A stretch of 64,000 nt of DNA from Platycnemis pennipes. Its lineage: Eukaryota > Arthropoda > Insecta > Odonata > Platycnemididae. The position numbers and the translations under genes are program-made. The stretch is from NCBI GenBank assembly GCA_933228895.1, contig OW121848.1:91903470-91967469 (forward strand). The letters run 5' to 3'. The notes beneath the pieces are model-generated. The model was given only the letters and a program-made list of their open reading frames with translations. It ran no database searches and was not told where the DNA came from. Shown here piece after piece: positions 44,611-55,392 of the stretch. Position 1 is the first letter of the stretch, and the number at the start of each line of letters is the position of its first letter.

Positions 44611-44639
44611 AGCCGTGAAGTTTAGCTTATCTGAAAAAA

Positions 44640-45400
44640 AAAGAACTCTGTTGATTAATAATGAAGTTTGGCCTGGACAATGAAGGCCCAAGTTGGTGGC
44701 ATAGAAAGAGTTCAGAAATTCAAATACTTGGGTGAATTTTTTACTCCAAACATTAATGAGACGTCAACGATGAAAGGAAAGGCAAGGATAATGGAAATAG
44801 CATTGACACTTTGCCAAAAGGCGATTAAATCCTAATCTGTATCAAATCAGACAAATTTCAATTACTACAGTTCGGTGGTTAAACGAGAATGCTTGTATGC
44901 AGCAGAAACTGTGGCTAGAATGGGACTGTAAGAAATAGAAACAAAGGGAAGGAGTTTCTAAGGAATATTATGGGGCCAATAATAAATTACGGAAAATTAA
45001 CTCATATTCTATCTGAGATCAAATGAAGAATTATATAAAAAATTGGGAAAGATCTCCTCCACCATAAAACAAGACAAATGGCTTTGTATGGACACACCAA
45101 AAGAATATGACCAGAAAGGATAGATTATATGATCCTCAGCTGCCAGGAGAGGAGAAGGACATAGATTCCATGGGTAAAAGAAGTACATGGTGGTCTTAAG
45201 AAGAGTGTGATCAGGTAGGAGGGCCTAGGAGGCAGAAGGTATTTAGAATGAAAATTGCAGCAGTGAAAGATTTGGATGAAGAGGTGAGAAAATTGAGTAT
45301 TTTCAGGAAAGAAAGGAAAAAGTGAGTCTGCGAATGAAGGAATAGTGGAGTAAGAGAAATGAATGTGAAAGGAAGAGAGTGAATAGTTTTATTAATGTAG
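44640..45400 (+). mobile_element. LINE family B reverse-transcriptase C-terminal region, decayed
   Basis: Reads GIERVQKFKYLGEFF near 44698-44740, the (F/K)KYLG block found after the catalytic YxDD region of non-LTR reverse transcriptases. Then come KRECLYAAETV (44882-44915), the K..LLYA.E block, and LRSNEELYKKLGKI (about 45010-45055). Next is KMALYGHTKRI...PERI (about 45075-45120), the YGH.KRM block, and then Arg/Glu/Lys-rich sequence to about 45330. Several stops and frame changes separate the blocks, so it is a pseudogene. The catalytic motifs lie further 5' and are absent. It shares block order with the LINE at 20430 and possibly belongs with the 45735 fragment. Confidence 0.7.
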
Positions 45401-45470
45401 CCCATAGATGGCCGAAACGATTTAAGAAAATGAAGTGTCCTGGGTAATGTTTTTCAAAGAATAATACGTC
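45400..45470. repeat. Half arm of a foldback (GTTTCG) element
   Basis: GATGGCCGAAACGATTTAAG, then AAAATGAAGTGTCCTGGGTA resembles the outer arm after the CGAAAC core. The opposite arm was not found. Confidence 0.35.
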
Positions 45471-45734
45471 GCTTGCCTTATAATCGCATATTGTTCACGG
45501 TGAAGACGAATTCTTGTATCGCTTTATCCGACAATTGACGTCTCTTAATTGGTCGCTTTCTTTTACCAGATGATGTAATTAGGGGATAGAAATATGGCAT
45601 AAGTGTCAGATTGGAATTGCTTGTGGTACACAGATTCAGAAGTGGATATAGCGATGGTTTTCGAGAATATCTTGCTACTCGATTTATATGATTGTATCCA
45701 TTATTTTAGTGAACACTTTGAACTATTCATTTGC

Positions 45735-46060
45735 TCATTTATGGTTTGACCGAGTGACAAAGGAAGAAGTCGTAAGCAAAGTAGGAGAAAAGAGAAATAA
45801 GCTGAAGACTGAAAAGAAGACGGGGTGCAACACTGTCGGCGATATCTTGAGACGTGATGGCCTGATGAAGATAATCGTCGAGGGACAAGTGAATGGGAAG
45901 AATTTCAAAGGACGTTCTCAATTGGCATATACTGAGCAAGAAGTAAAGGATGTAAAAGAGAAGAATTATGCGAATATGAAGAGGTTAGCAGGTAGGAGAA
46001 TTGCGTAGATAGCTGCGTCAAACTAATCTTAGGATTGTTGACTGATGATGATGATGGTAA
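45735..46060 (+). mobile_element. LINE family B, ORF C-terminus and 3' end
   Basis: The open frame (106 aa, 45688-46008) reads FDRVTKEEVVSKVGEKRNKL, then GDILRRDGLMKIIVEGQVNG, then QEVKDVKEKNYANMKRLAGR. This is the conserved C-terminal tail of the family B protein (compare WIDRVKKEEVLRRVGEKRG and LRQDGLMKTIVEGKLNGK at 19905). After the stop comes CTTAGGATTGTTGACTGATG and a (GAT)n tail at about 46045, matching the family's 3' terminus. The 5' side is truncated, so there is no active polymerase. This is the cleanest coding remnant of the family here. Confidence 0.8.
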
Positions 46061-48426
46061 ATAATGTGTTTTGTTTCATATTTTACACTACGATTATGCT
46101 ATTTATCACTGAAAATTGTTTCTCTGAGGGGCTGGCTGGCTCCAATACTGAAGATCCGGACTAGAATCTAAGCGGTGTCAGAGATTTTTCTTTGGGTTAC
46201 ATTAACCTTCCGAAATGTTTTGTTGGGAGTACTTAAGCGTTAGTACTCCATTTGGGCGTCAAAACATGTGGTGCCTCTCGTAAGTGGTAGATTATGGTAG
46301 GTAGTAGTTTACTGCCGACAACGAGTTTCTCTTAACCATTCCTATGAATGTACGTACCAGTAATTGGTTATACCTGCGCCCAGTTACCCTTTTTTTCTTA
46401 GTTGGACCAAAGGTTTCAGCTACCAGCATCCGTCTCCAGTAAAAACATTCCTTTGGTATTCGCTATTTGGGGGATGACATTCATGGTTTAGTTTTCTTCC
46501 GAATTCGGAAGAAAAACATTCACACTAGATAAGGAGAATATAAGCATTATCGAATGGTGTATGGGCGATATTAGTATTTTCATCAGTAAATCATGCGTTA
46601 GATGATGCAACCCTATTTCGTTCGGTGCCGAGACGATTTAGGGACCCGCTCTTCCGGATAAATTGAGCACAAGTTAATGCAAAAGTAGCAGAATTTTGAA
46701 GCAGTTTTTCTTTGTCTCATCTTATTTGTACCTTTGATAGACCAAAGCTAAAATCAGTGCTGCTGGTAAACCAGGTCCTCTCCGAGGTTTAACCTCAGTT
46801 AAGTATATTTGCGCTAATAAACGACATCCCTGATGTTGGGGAAATATATCGTAATTCGAGAAATTTCTATGGAATGGCAATCGCTGACGAGAGAGATTTC
46901 CTTGTCTGGAGCGTCATTGGTCAAGGTTTGTTAATTATTATTTTTCATCGCCTAAAGGTTGCCTTTTGAGTCAGAATGAGAAGCGAATTTTCACGTGAGA
47001 TAAGCATCTGGGAAGAACACGTTGCATTTTTTATTGCCGGCCGTAAATGACAGCATACCAAGTGGCCATAACTTCATCATGAACTCAGAAGAGCTAACAA
47101 ATCAGCTATTAGCTCGTCAAAGTTGTAGCAGAAATTTTATTTAATTCGAAAAAGATAAATTTTTATAAGCATTCTGCAAACGAGTAGGACTGGGTTCCTC
47201 AGCCAGCTATGTTGAAGTTCGTTTCCTACCTAACTAGTCCATGTTTAGACTATTGTATCTTTCCATAAATATTGATATTTTCTGCTTACTTTTATAGCGA
47301 ACAGGGTTCTTACCGTGCCCCGCCCTCCTTCACCCGTATCTAACATTTCACCCGCTTCAACATATCATTGATCTCTCAAAACGTCCACCATACATTTTAG
47401 CTTGCTCCTTTGAACGTCTCCAAACTTCCCTTCCTCTTCTTCAATGTGTTAAACACTCTATTCCCATTGTAAAAGAAATATAAGATGGGTAGCGAATGGA
47501 AATATATCTAATATTCATTTTTTTCTGCTGCGCGACTACGCAATAATATATTTGCCATTCGGCGACGACTTAACAAGTCTCCCGACTCTGATGCTGTGGT
47601 GTAATTTTGGTTTTAACTGTTCTAAGTTTGGATGTCTTGGCTATGATGCTGCCGCCTATCAGCTGTTTATGAAATTCATTTGGTGCATCAACTGTTTTTC
47701 ATAATATCAGCATATGGATGCGATAGATTGTAAGTTCATGGCACCCATATTTTCTTGCATGTTTTATAGGTTGACTGATACGTCGAGTGAAAAACATTCT
47801 ATTGTTAGCTTCCTCTCCTGCGTGAGACATCCTCTTCAGTCGAGATACAGTGATTTGATAAAGAGGAAATTAGTAATTTCATTACAAATTTACGACCTCG
47901 TTCGTGGCTGAAATGGCATTATAACGTGCTAACTTGAAGATTGCCTGTTTGAAATAATAGTTATAAACTACAAGCTTAGGTTGAAAAGACCTTCTAACTC
48001 AGGGCAGGATGGAGAGAGCTGCAGCTGGCTAATCTTCAAAATTTGATAGCTGCTGGTAATGATAGCTTCCGTTGGGTCTTCCGCCGCTTTGGCATTTTGA
48101 TGGACGACATAACGGTGTGAATTAAACTGCACGCGGTCGTAGACTTCCTTTGACTGCATTAGTTATTCATACTGCTCTACCTAGCTATCAAAATTATGTT
48201 ATTACGAACGTTATGTTGTCTTATGTTATATCTTACGCCTCATAGTGGGTAGAATTTCAAAATATCTTTTAATTTTGGAAAGTATGCTTCAATATAACTG
48301 CAATTGCTTTTTTTCTGCTTTCAGCTCGTGGTTATAAATATATTACCCTATTCCCGTTTTTCAATTTTGGTCTTATACATTCTGAAAGCGATACTGATTC
48401 TTTACTATTACGTAGCGCCTTGCATG
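46061..48426. other. 2.4 kb unique AT-rich sequence
   Basis: No repeats recognised. Short frames only (for example 65 aa 47714-47911 +, 63 aa 48159-47968 -), no motifs. Confidence 0.45.
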
Positions 48427-48480
48427 TATGGTAATGGTTCACCCGTTCTAAGTGTTTGTGGGTAAATACTAGGTATTAAT
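48427..48480 (+). repeat. LINE family A 3'-tail copy, diverged
   Basis: TATGGTAATGGTTCACCCGT, then AAGTGTTTGTGGGTAAATAC, then TAGGTATTAAT shares the start (TGGTGATGGTTCACC) and end (GGTATTAT) of the 24515 copy, but the middle is eroded. Confidence 0.4.
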
Positions 48481-49104
48481 CTTATTCAGTTCAAACATTA
48501 CTATTTTTACATATATCTCATGCGTATCATTTCCTCTCGTACTGAAGCTGATATGTCCTAGTTATTTTCCTCTTTTTTCCCGCCTTTAAATCTGCCCCTT
48601 CATCTCTAAGTGACGACCTAAGTATCTTCCTAAATTTTAATTTTTCCGCCACTCTTAAACAGTCTTCTCGGAAGCCAACCATAGCTTAGGTTACTTGCAC
48701 TTGTCCGTCTCAGGTTAAGCGCCTGCAAGCCTCGCTGACCTAGTCAACTTCGGTTAGTTCTACTCCCTCACCTCACCTCTCCTCTTTCCCATTCTCTCTC
48801 GCTCTTGCGCGTGATGCTAAGTGCGCTAGCCTCAGCCCATCTCAAGTATATGATTACCGCTGTTATATGTGCCTCTTATCGCTCTGCAGCTCCAACACGG
48901 TGCAATTAGTTGGCTCTAGGAAAGCTCTCTTCTTACAAAGTATTGTGCAGCGAAATAAAAAACTTCAACATACCCTGGAAATTTATTTGAAATTCTTTTC
49001 AAATCCACGAGAAGAAAGCCTCTGGAATATATCTATTTATATTCTAGTGGTAGTGTTTGTACATCATTATGTGCATTTACATTAAGCGTATGCTTGTGGA
49101 ATTG
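48481..49104. other. Unique sequence
   Basis: 48690-48850 is pyrimidine- and CpG-richer with no open frame. A 72-codon frame (48867-49085, +) has no motif. Confidence 0.4.
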
Positions 49105-49215
49105 GTCAACATCATCATTAGTCATTAATTCTGAGATTGGTTTCACGCAGCTCTCTACTGAGTTTTTCTATCAGCTCTTCGTATTTACGTATTTGTTCTC
49201 TTTCAGTGGAATTGG
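49105..49215 (-). mobile_element. LINE family B 3'-end fragment
   Basis: GGTCAACATCATCATTAGTC, then GAGATTGGTTTCACGCAGCT, then TTTTCTATCAGCTCTTCGTA matches the terminal sequence at 19905 and 29918. Confidence 0.6.
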
Positions 49216-49484
49216 TGAGAAGAGATATTCAAATAAGTGGGAAGAAATGGTACTTTGCACTGCGTTTAGTTAAGATTCCCATTAAATATAATTTTGGGAA
49301 ATGTACAATTTCTTCTCACTCGATGGATTTTCTGCTCATGTGTATTTATGCTTTTTCTCCTAATTGGTGATTTTTATCGACGTTGGCAATTCGTTATATT
49401 CCGATTTGAATAGCCTTTAATATCGGCTATATTATTTACGCAAATAAATTTAAGGACGAATGGAGTCGTTTTCATTTGGCTTAT

Positions 49485-49625
49485 GATCCTCACTAGTCAT
49501 CAATCGTGAGATTGTTTTGACCCAGCTCTCCTCTTCATTCTTCTGACCCAGCTCTCCTCTTCATTCTTCTGTGGGCCACCTTCTTCTTAAAACACATTAC
49601 TTCTCTAATGCACCCTTCACCACTT
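49485..49625 (-). mobile_element. LINE family B 3'-end fragment with a 26-bp tandem duplication
   Basis: CCTCACTAGTCATCAATCGT, then GAGATTGTTTTGACCCAGCT begins as in the other 3' ends. Then the 26-bp block GACCCAGCTCTCCTCTTCAT(TCTTCT) is present twice in direct tandem (49519-49544 and 49545-49570), after which the family sequence resumes (GGGCCACCTTCTT). Confidence 0.65.
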
Positions 49626-50558
49626 GCTCCCTTATTTCACCACTTTAATTTTATCGCAAATATGGCTCAAAACGCAACGCCGACTCATATCTTCAATTTG
49701 ATTATCAGACAGGAAACCATATTCCTCCAGACCCCGATGAGAATATCAATCGCAGCATAAATTTCCTCTAGAATTATTTAACAATCAATTTTTTTTAAAG
49801 TCTCTTAAAAATTTAATACCTTTTACTACCGGTAACATAATATAATAGTAGAACAGTCTGGATGACTTAGCTCATAAATAATAAATCTACGTGTTCAAAA
49901 ATTCTATACGAACCCCACTTTTAATAGCTTAACCGCAAGCGTAGAGCAAGTATAGCATATGCGTCATAGAGTAAGTCTGTACTTACTATATGCCTCAAGG
50001 TACTAATGGTATAGAAAGCCAATTAAGGTGTGGAAAAATCCTGCCCGTAACACTACATGTCATCAGTATTTCTTTTTCTTAGTCTACGTACTTATTTAAT
50101 GATTGTTCCTAAAGTGATAAATGTTGTGTGCCTGGTTTCTATAGCCGGGAAAGAACTTGAAGGAAATATCAGCAAATAGTAAATCATCAATGGTAAATCA
50201 GCAAATCATTAAAATTAAGCACTTCACGCGAGTCCATGCCATGTTTTTCGAAGTGACGAAGTTGCAAGCATTATCTCAAGAATTATCATTTGCATCATTT
50301 CCCCTTAAATAATGCCACGGAGTTCTCGAATAAAAATGTTTTTTATCAGAGCCGTTAGGTCGTCTTCAAGATACTTGAAGCTGTGAGGAATTGGGCCAAA
50401 GGGGATAAAAAAATCTTTTTTTTTGCGATTTTGATAAATCGATGTCCCAAGCCTGTTGACGATCTCTTTTCGGTGGTTATGCCCATCTCATATGTAATTT
50501 CAAGTGTGATTACGCACTAATAGGCGCCTTAGGCCGGGAGTAAAGGTACAAGGATAGG
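49626..50558. other. AT-rich unique sequence
   Basis: Nothing recognised. Confidence 0.5.
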
Positions 50559-50801
50559 GATGGAGGAAGGGTGGAGAGAAACCGGGCGTCGGTATAAGCC
50601 TGCTCTTAACGAAAGAGCGCCAAGGGGATCACGGCATAGCGTCCCATCCGACGGACAGAATACTGTACTCGAATGTTCTCCACAAGACACTCAAGTAGGG
50701 GCTGGATGACCAATGAAAAATATCTTCCAATGCCGGGATTTGCACCCGGGCCTTCCTGGTGAGAGGCCAGTAGGTATTCTAACCACTAAACCAACCCGTA
50801 C
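50559..50801 (-). mobile_element. SINE family 1, full-length-like copy
   Basis: The + strand runs ATGGAGGAAGGGTGGAGAGA, AACCGGGCGTCGG, GGCATAGCGTCCCATCCGAC, GGACAG, then GGGATTTGCACCCGGGCC and CTAACCACTAAACCAACCCG. This is the same layout as 43404-43647. The complement gives GGTTTAGTGGTTAGAATACC (A box, TTAGTGGTTAGA) and GGTGCAAATCCC at the B-box position, which differs from consensus GGTTCGANNCC, so this copy may be transcriptionally weak. Confidence 0.85.
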
Positions 50802-50979
50802 CCCAACTATGGTGGTAACACTGTAAATTTAACTCCAAGGGGTATATGGTGTAGCCGTGGCATTGCCGATAAACGGGCGACGTCGGCAATGTGTCTTTTC
50901 ATGAATTGTATTTCAATGACTTAGCATATTTTTATCGATGTTAGTCCTTATAAAATGTCCTATTCGTTCCGCATTGTAT

Positions 50980-51014
50980 GCTCTAACATTTTCCTTCTCT
51001 TGCAGGTGAGTGTA
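50980..51014 (+). other. Candidate recursive splice (ratchet) site
   Basis: CTCTAAC at 50981-50987 fits an insect branch point (candidate A at 50986). It is followed by ATTTTCCTTCTCTTGCAG, a long pyrimidine tract ending in CAG, and immediately by GTGAGTGTAA, a near-ideal donor. The acceptor/donor junction is 51005/51006 with no exon between. Branch-point A to AG is 19 nt. Juxtaposed AG|GTRAGT with a strong tract is the established signature of zero-length exons used for stepwise removal of long introns (described in Drosophila). If real, this DNA lies in a long intron of a + strand gene. No transcript evidence is available. Confidence 0.45.
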
Positions 51015-51439
51015 ATAATGCGTGGCGGTTCTTTGGTGTCTTCAACCCGCCATACTTTCCGTCGGAGTGGAATCTTTGGTTATATCATTGCTATCTAAGG
51101 TAGGATATTTATTGGTATTCCGTGCATTGCCATTTAAAGCGGGTTGGAGCGGAACTATATATCGTGTTCTCTCGAACTGTTTGTGAAAATGATCATTTTT
51201 GATTTGCTATTGTTTTTGCGACCATGTCTCAGACATCACATCATGTTAAAGGTATATTTCCAGTATGTTACACCTATGATTCATGTGATTTTTTTCTTTG
51301 GTTCAAGAAATATCGGATGTTTATCCAGCATAAAGCTGAAATCCCCCTGCGTTAGCCTTGGCCAAATCTTACGTTTCTCCGGCCAAATCCTCAATTATGG
51401 CGGAACTCAGATATAATTTTTTTTTCGCTTCCATTTATT
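51015..51439. other. Unique sequence
   Basis: A 90-codon frame (51144-51416, +) starts at an ATG and is Ile/Phe/Leu-rich without a motif I recognise. No splice boundaries support it. Confidence 0.35.
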
Positions 51440-51700
51440 AATTGAAGTCTGGTGGTACAAAACTATAGTTGTTCTCTGGTTCGGATCTCGGGAGAGGTCT
51501 TTCAGCGTGTCCAGCCAAAATTCCTACTGGGTTTTTTTCTTGATACCAAATGTTTCTGAAAATCCCAGGTGGCACAGGGAAAGGAACTGGTCCCCTACCC
51601 CGATGTGTGAATTTCACACGTCGCTAGGCTTAGGATTTGATGATGGCTACCATCACCAACCAGAGCGACATTCTGTTCGAACACAACTTTATTATTTTTT
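51440..51700 (+). mobile_element. SINE family 2 copy
   Basis: A degenerate head with TCTGGTTCGGATCTCGGGAG (B-box region GGTTCGGATC) is followed by a body with CCCAGGTGGCACAGGGAAAG, GAACTGGTCCCCTACCCCG, ATGTGTGAATTTC and GGCTACCATCACCAACCAGA. The body corresponds to 38200-38290 (CCCAGGTAAAGGAACTGGCC, TATCCTGATTGTGTGC, CTACCATCACC). The A box is hard to identify. Confidence 0.65.
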
Positions 51701-51764
51701 TATTCGCACGAATGTCCATTGAATCTCGAAAAGGCTTATCTACCTGTTTCTTCCAAGTCAATCT

Positions 51765-51843
51765 TGGGTAGGGCTCAAACGACACCGATACCGCAGCTGA
51801 AAGTCAAACACACGCTCACCAAGTGACTACCCACTTCAGTGGC
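51765..51843 (-). mobile_element. tRNA-derived SINE head, minus strand
   Basis: The complement of 51765-51840 reads AGTGGGTAGTCACTTGGTGA, then GCGTGTGTTTGAC, then GTCGTTTGAGCCC, which resemble A- and B-box positions. It lies just after the + strand SINE family 2 copy in the opposite orientation. Confidence 0.45.
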
Positions 51844-53081
51844 TGGAATTTTTAATTTTTTAACTTATTTTTGTTTCGGTTTGTCTGACCACTCTTGGAT
51901 CTTTTTCGGATTTTGTTACTTCTGACCTGGATGTCTTGACAAACTGGAAGATGCAGAGAAAAAGGCACATTGAGATGAGTATCATGATGTTGGCCGATTC
52001 TAGAGGATGAACTTAAGTTCAAGGCTTTGTGTTAATGAAGGTACGGAGCCGGAAGTTATCTGTTATTCTTGAGTTGTATTTCACTTTTATTCTTTTTGGT
52101 GAAATTGACCCCGGGTTTTCTACATTTAGCTATAGTTGAAATAGCCAATAGCTCTTAATAATTAACGAGATTAGAGGCGTTTGAATGTGAAAAACTAACC
52201 GTTTTTTAAGTAGTTCGGTCGTATAGTTGGCTTTAGCTCGGAAACTACTGAAGGTACAAAAACAATATTCGGTACCTTTTTCGTGTGAATAAAGACGGCC
52301 AACACAGCGATACCAGATTCGTTGACACTGAGTTGAAAATAAAGTAAATATAACCGTTCATAAGTGAAAAGTTACCCAAAATGCCATTTGTTGTGACATT
52401 CACATATCCGTAACAACTTTCCTAGCTCACTCTGTTGCCTAAATATTTTCTCTTAAGTAGGTAATGCGGATTCTGCGGAATACCTTAATTCCCTGCTAGT
52501 TTTGTCGACAATGCGTACAGCGGCTAGCCTTCCCACCCTTGCAAGATTTGTGGTCCCATGGGCTTCAAGTTTTGCTTATCGATAATGCTTTCTTTCTTTC
52601 AAGACTTTCAAATAGAAATCCAGTACCTCAAGTTTCAGTGGTATGTGTGAACTGTAGGAAGTGGCACTGTGGTTGAAAAAGACAGTTTCGTGGGAAGCCT
52701 TGGAAGGTGTTGTTCGGGGAGGAACGAAAGGGAATTCCCGGGGACGTGCTCAGACAATGGAAGGAAGACGATGTGTTGAATTAAACCCGGATCTTTCTTC
52801 ATCCCATGTATACTATACCTTCGGTAACGCCACACGACGATTAAAAAAAATGATGCCTCTAAGTGGGTGTACAAAGGTGACTCACAAGTTGGCCCTTGTC
52901 CTCTCTGACATTTCCCCCGTCAAGTCTTCAGATATCAATCTAGATGATTCTGCTGGTTAAGGCAGGTGTAGATGGTGTGCAGGGAAGGTTTTAGTTGTGT
53001 AGTTTTGACTGCTTGTCTCATATTCGCGCTATTTCAATTTATTTGTCTATTTCAGCTGCGTACATTTGTAGTTTTTCGTTA
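51844..53081. other. Unique sequence
   Basis: A 99-codon frame (52661-52960, +) and a 79-codon minus frame (52874-52635) overlap and lack motifs. Nothing convincing. Confidence 0.4.
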
Positions 53082-53183
53082 AGTTCATATTTGTTAACTC
53101 CAGCACACTACGGACGATTCGGTCACGAAAGCAAGCTTAGGGAGATAATGCTTCCGTATCATAAAAGTTCGTTTTTTCATGGG
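53082..53183 (+). mobile_element. LINE family A ORF fragment
   Basis: The + frame reads LLTPAHYGRFGHESKLREIM, then LPYHKSSFFHG. It aligns with TPTYYGRLDHKNKVREI, then FKMSFFPRT in the 8435 copy. The match is in protein space with intact spacing. The tail motif is absent. Confidence 0.6.
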
Positions 53184-53629
53184 TGAAATGTAAAAGATCA
53201 TATTAGCCAACGTTAGTACTGAATAAGCGTGCTCATTATGATTGCCTAACGTGTTGTCTCCAGAAGAAATTATATTAACTGAACTCTTTCGTGTGCACCT
53301 AAATATTTAAATGTCGTATTAAATGCAAATAAATGCTTATCAGATTGATTTAAAAAAATAATTTTGTGAATTATTTTTAGTAGCGAGTAGAGGATTATTG
53401 GTGCGTGTATTAGTGATCAAGGCTTTTTTTTAGTACCTACTTAGGCAAAGGTATCATCAGCAAGTACTTGAGGTACGTTGGGTTAGCATTCATCTTCATG
53501 TCACGAACCCTTGGATACGGATTGCAGAGTCACTATTTAGGTGTAAATTAAGGTAAATATTTTTCTGTGATAGGTACTTTCCCACATTCCTTGCGGGGAT
53601 TCAATCATTTTTCAAAGGAGAATGTCCCT
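53184..53629. other. AT-rich unique sequence
   Basis: Nothing recognised. Confidence 0.45.
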
Positions 53630-53960
53630 CGGTATTCGGGAAGGCAGTGAAATCAGCATTAACGCCCCCCCCCCCCCTCGTGCTTTCCTTGGACGATGTA
53701 ACTTTTAAACGATTCACGCAACCTTTTATGCCTTCCTCCAAAACGTTGTCGGGTCTCGTCGATAGCCGAAACAAGGGATGAGGGCTGAGGCGGTCCTTAA
53801 GTTCTCTCCCCCTCCCCAATCCTGCGTCCTCCCCTCTACCCTGCCCCACCGTTCACCCCCGCCGCGCATCGCTCACACCTCGGCTTACTTCCCTCCCGCT
53901 GTGACCACTCTCACTCAAGCTTCCCAATCTCTTGATGCGGCGTTCCCTAACATTTTAGAT
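53630..53960. other. GC-rich block with a poly-C tract
   Basis: C run at 53665-53677 and a Pro/Ser-coding region. Overlapping frames (82 aa 53849-53601 -, 61 aa 53778-53963 +) have no motif. Possibly regulatory or an old repeat. Confidence 0.3.
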
Positions 53961-54894
53961 TGACGACACCCTTGAGCATAAATTATTTTCTTGCTTCACT
54001 CCGGAGTACCGTTCTAGGAAAGTAATTTCATCTGTGCATGGTGACCTGCCAGCTGACGCTTGACTTGTGTGGCAGAGGGATATTCCACGCCAGGTGGCCA
54101 CCATCTTCAATTAGTGAATGCACCTCGAAAATTTGTCGAGCCTCGAAAATAACCTCGAAAAAGCCTGCACCCCAAATCGTGATTTGGGGTTGTACAAATA
54201 ACGGAGGATAATGGAATTTCAGTGAATTATACCGGTTCCTAGACATGAAATGTGAATACAATACTCTTCTGGTAGGATGTGAGGCGGTTATAAATGGTTA
54301 ATATGAAGTAAGAGTAGCAATACATTATCTGAAATTATGCCCCAGTTTACCATTGTAAAGATGTTTTACCATACCTTTGTAAAGATGTTTTTACGTGACC
54401 ACATAAGTCAAATGATTCTCAGCCAGGAGCAGATTTTCATTTAACCGAAGTAGTTATGGATTTTGATAATCAATGGGTGTCATAATTGTTTTTAATGCGA
54501 AAGGTTTTATATTTTGGCGGTGGCCATTGTAGGCTGCAGGCACGAGGTCAGTTTCAGAAATTTTAACCGCCTTTGTAACCGTGACTCATCTCTGATTAAC
54601 TCTTTCTGTTTCTTGTCCCCACCCTGTCCATGGAGGAGGTAGGTAATATTCTCCTCCGCCTCTTCTCATTGTTCCTTTATTTCCCCTATTTTTATACTGA
54701 GGGATTGTTGTGTGAACATCAACTGGTGTGGCTCATGGTTGTCTGTACAGGAGTCGTGACCAGGGATTTGTTTCATTTGTATTTTGTGCTGTTGTAACAT
54801 CTAGCTCCAGTTAATGCTATTGCTGACGATTATATCCAATTTAGGGAGGGTTGAATTTTGTTTTCGTGTTTATTACGAATATGACGGCCTTGTG
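53961..54894. other. Unique sequence with a short palindrome
   Basis: ACCCCAAATC / GATTTGGGGT form perfect 10-bp arms with a GT centre (54169-54190). A 77-codon minus frame (54261-54028) spans it without motif. Nothing else seen. Confidence 0.4.
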
Positions 54895-54999
54895 TATCTT
54901 TCATGTTTTAAGTTGTATCTTTCATGTTTTACGTCGTATCTTTCATGTTTTACGTCGTATCTTTTATGTTTTAAGTTTTATCTTTCATGTTATAAGTCT
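54895..54999 (+). repeat. Tandem repeat, 5 x 21 bp
   Basis: Copies of TATCTTTCATGTTTTAAGTTG and variants begin at 54895, 54916, 54937, 54958 and 54979. The period is divisible by three, so frames across it (69 and 93 aa, +) contain a seven-residue repeat of the form VL(S/R)(C/R)IFH. This reads as low complexity rather than a protein. Confidence 0.85.
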
Positions 55000-55392
55000 G
55001 TATTTTTGTATTGTTTTTCTTAAAATTGTAGGTATGGTTGTAATAGTTACTCAACTATTTGTGCTCAAACAGGTCTTAGCTATGGATTATCTTCTGTTAG
55101 TTGTATCTTATAAACACTCTTATAATAATTAGCTCCATGCTAATGTATTTGTGCGGCTAATTATGCTCAGACTAACATTTTGATGAAAGCCATTCCGATA
55201 ATTTTCGGGGGAGAAAACGTATGAGTACTCAAAATTATGCTTAATGAAGTCTCTACAGCGGATTATATACATTTATGATCTAAGGGGTTGTAATCCGATG
55301 GACATGAAAATTTATGCTGCAGCGATGAGGGCGAGATATGAGAAATGTTGTCAATGGAGTTATGAAATATTCAAATTAATAGTTTTCTTTAC
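55000..55392. other. AT-rich unique sequence
   Basis: Nothing recognised. Confidence 0.45.
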
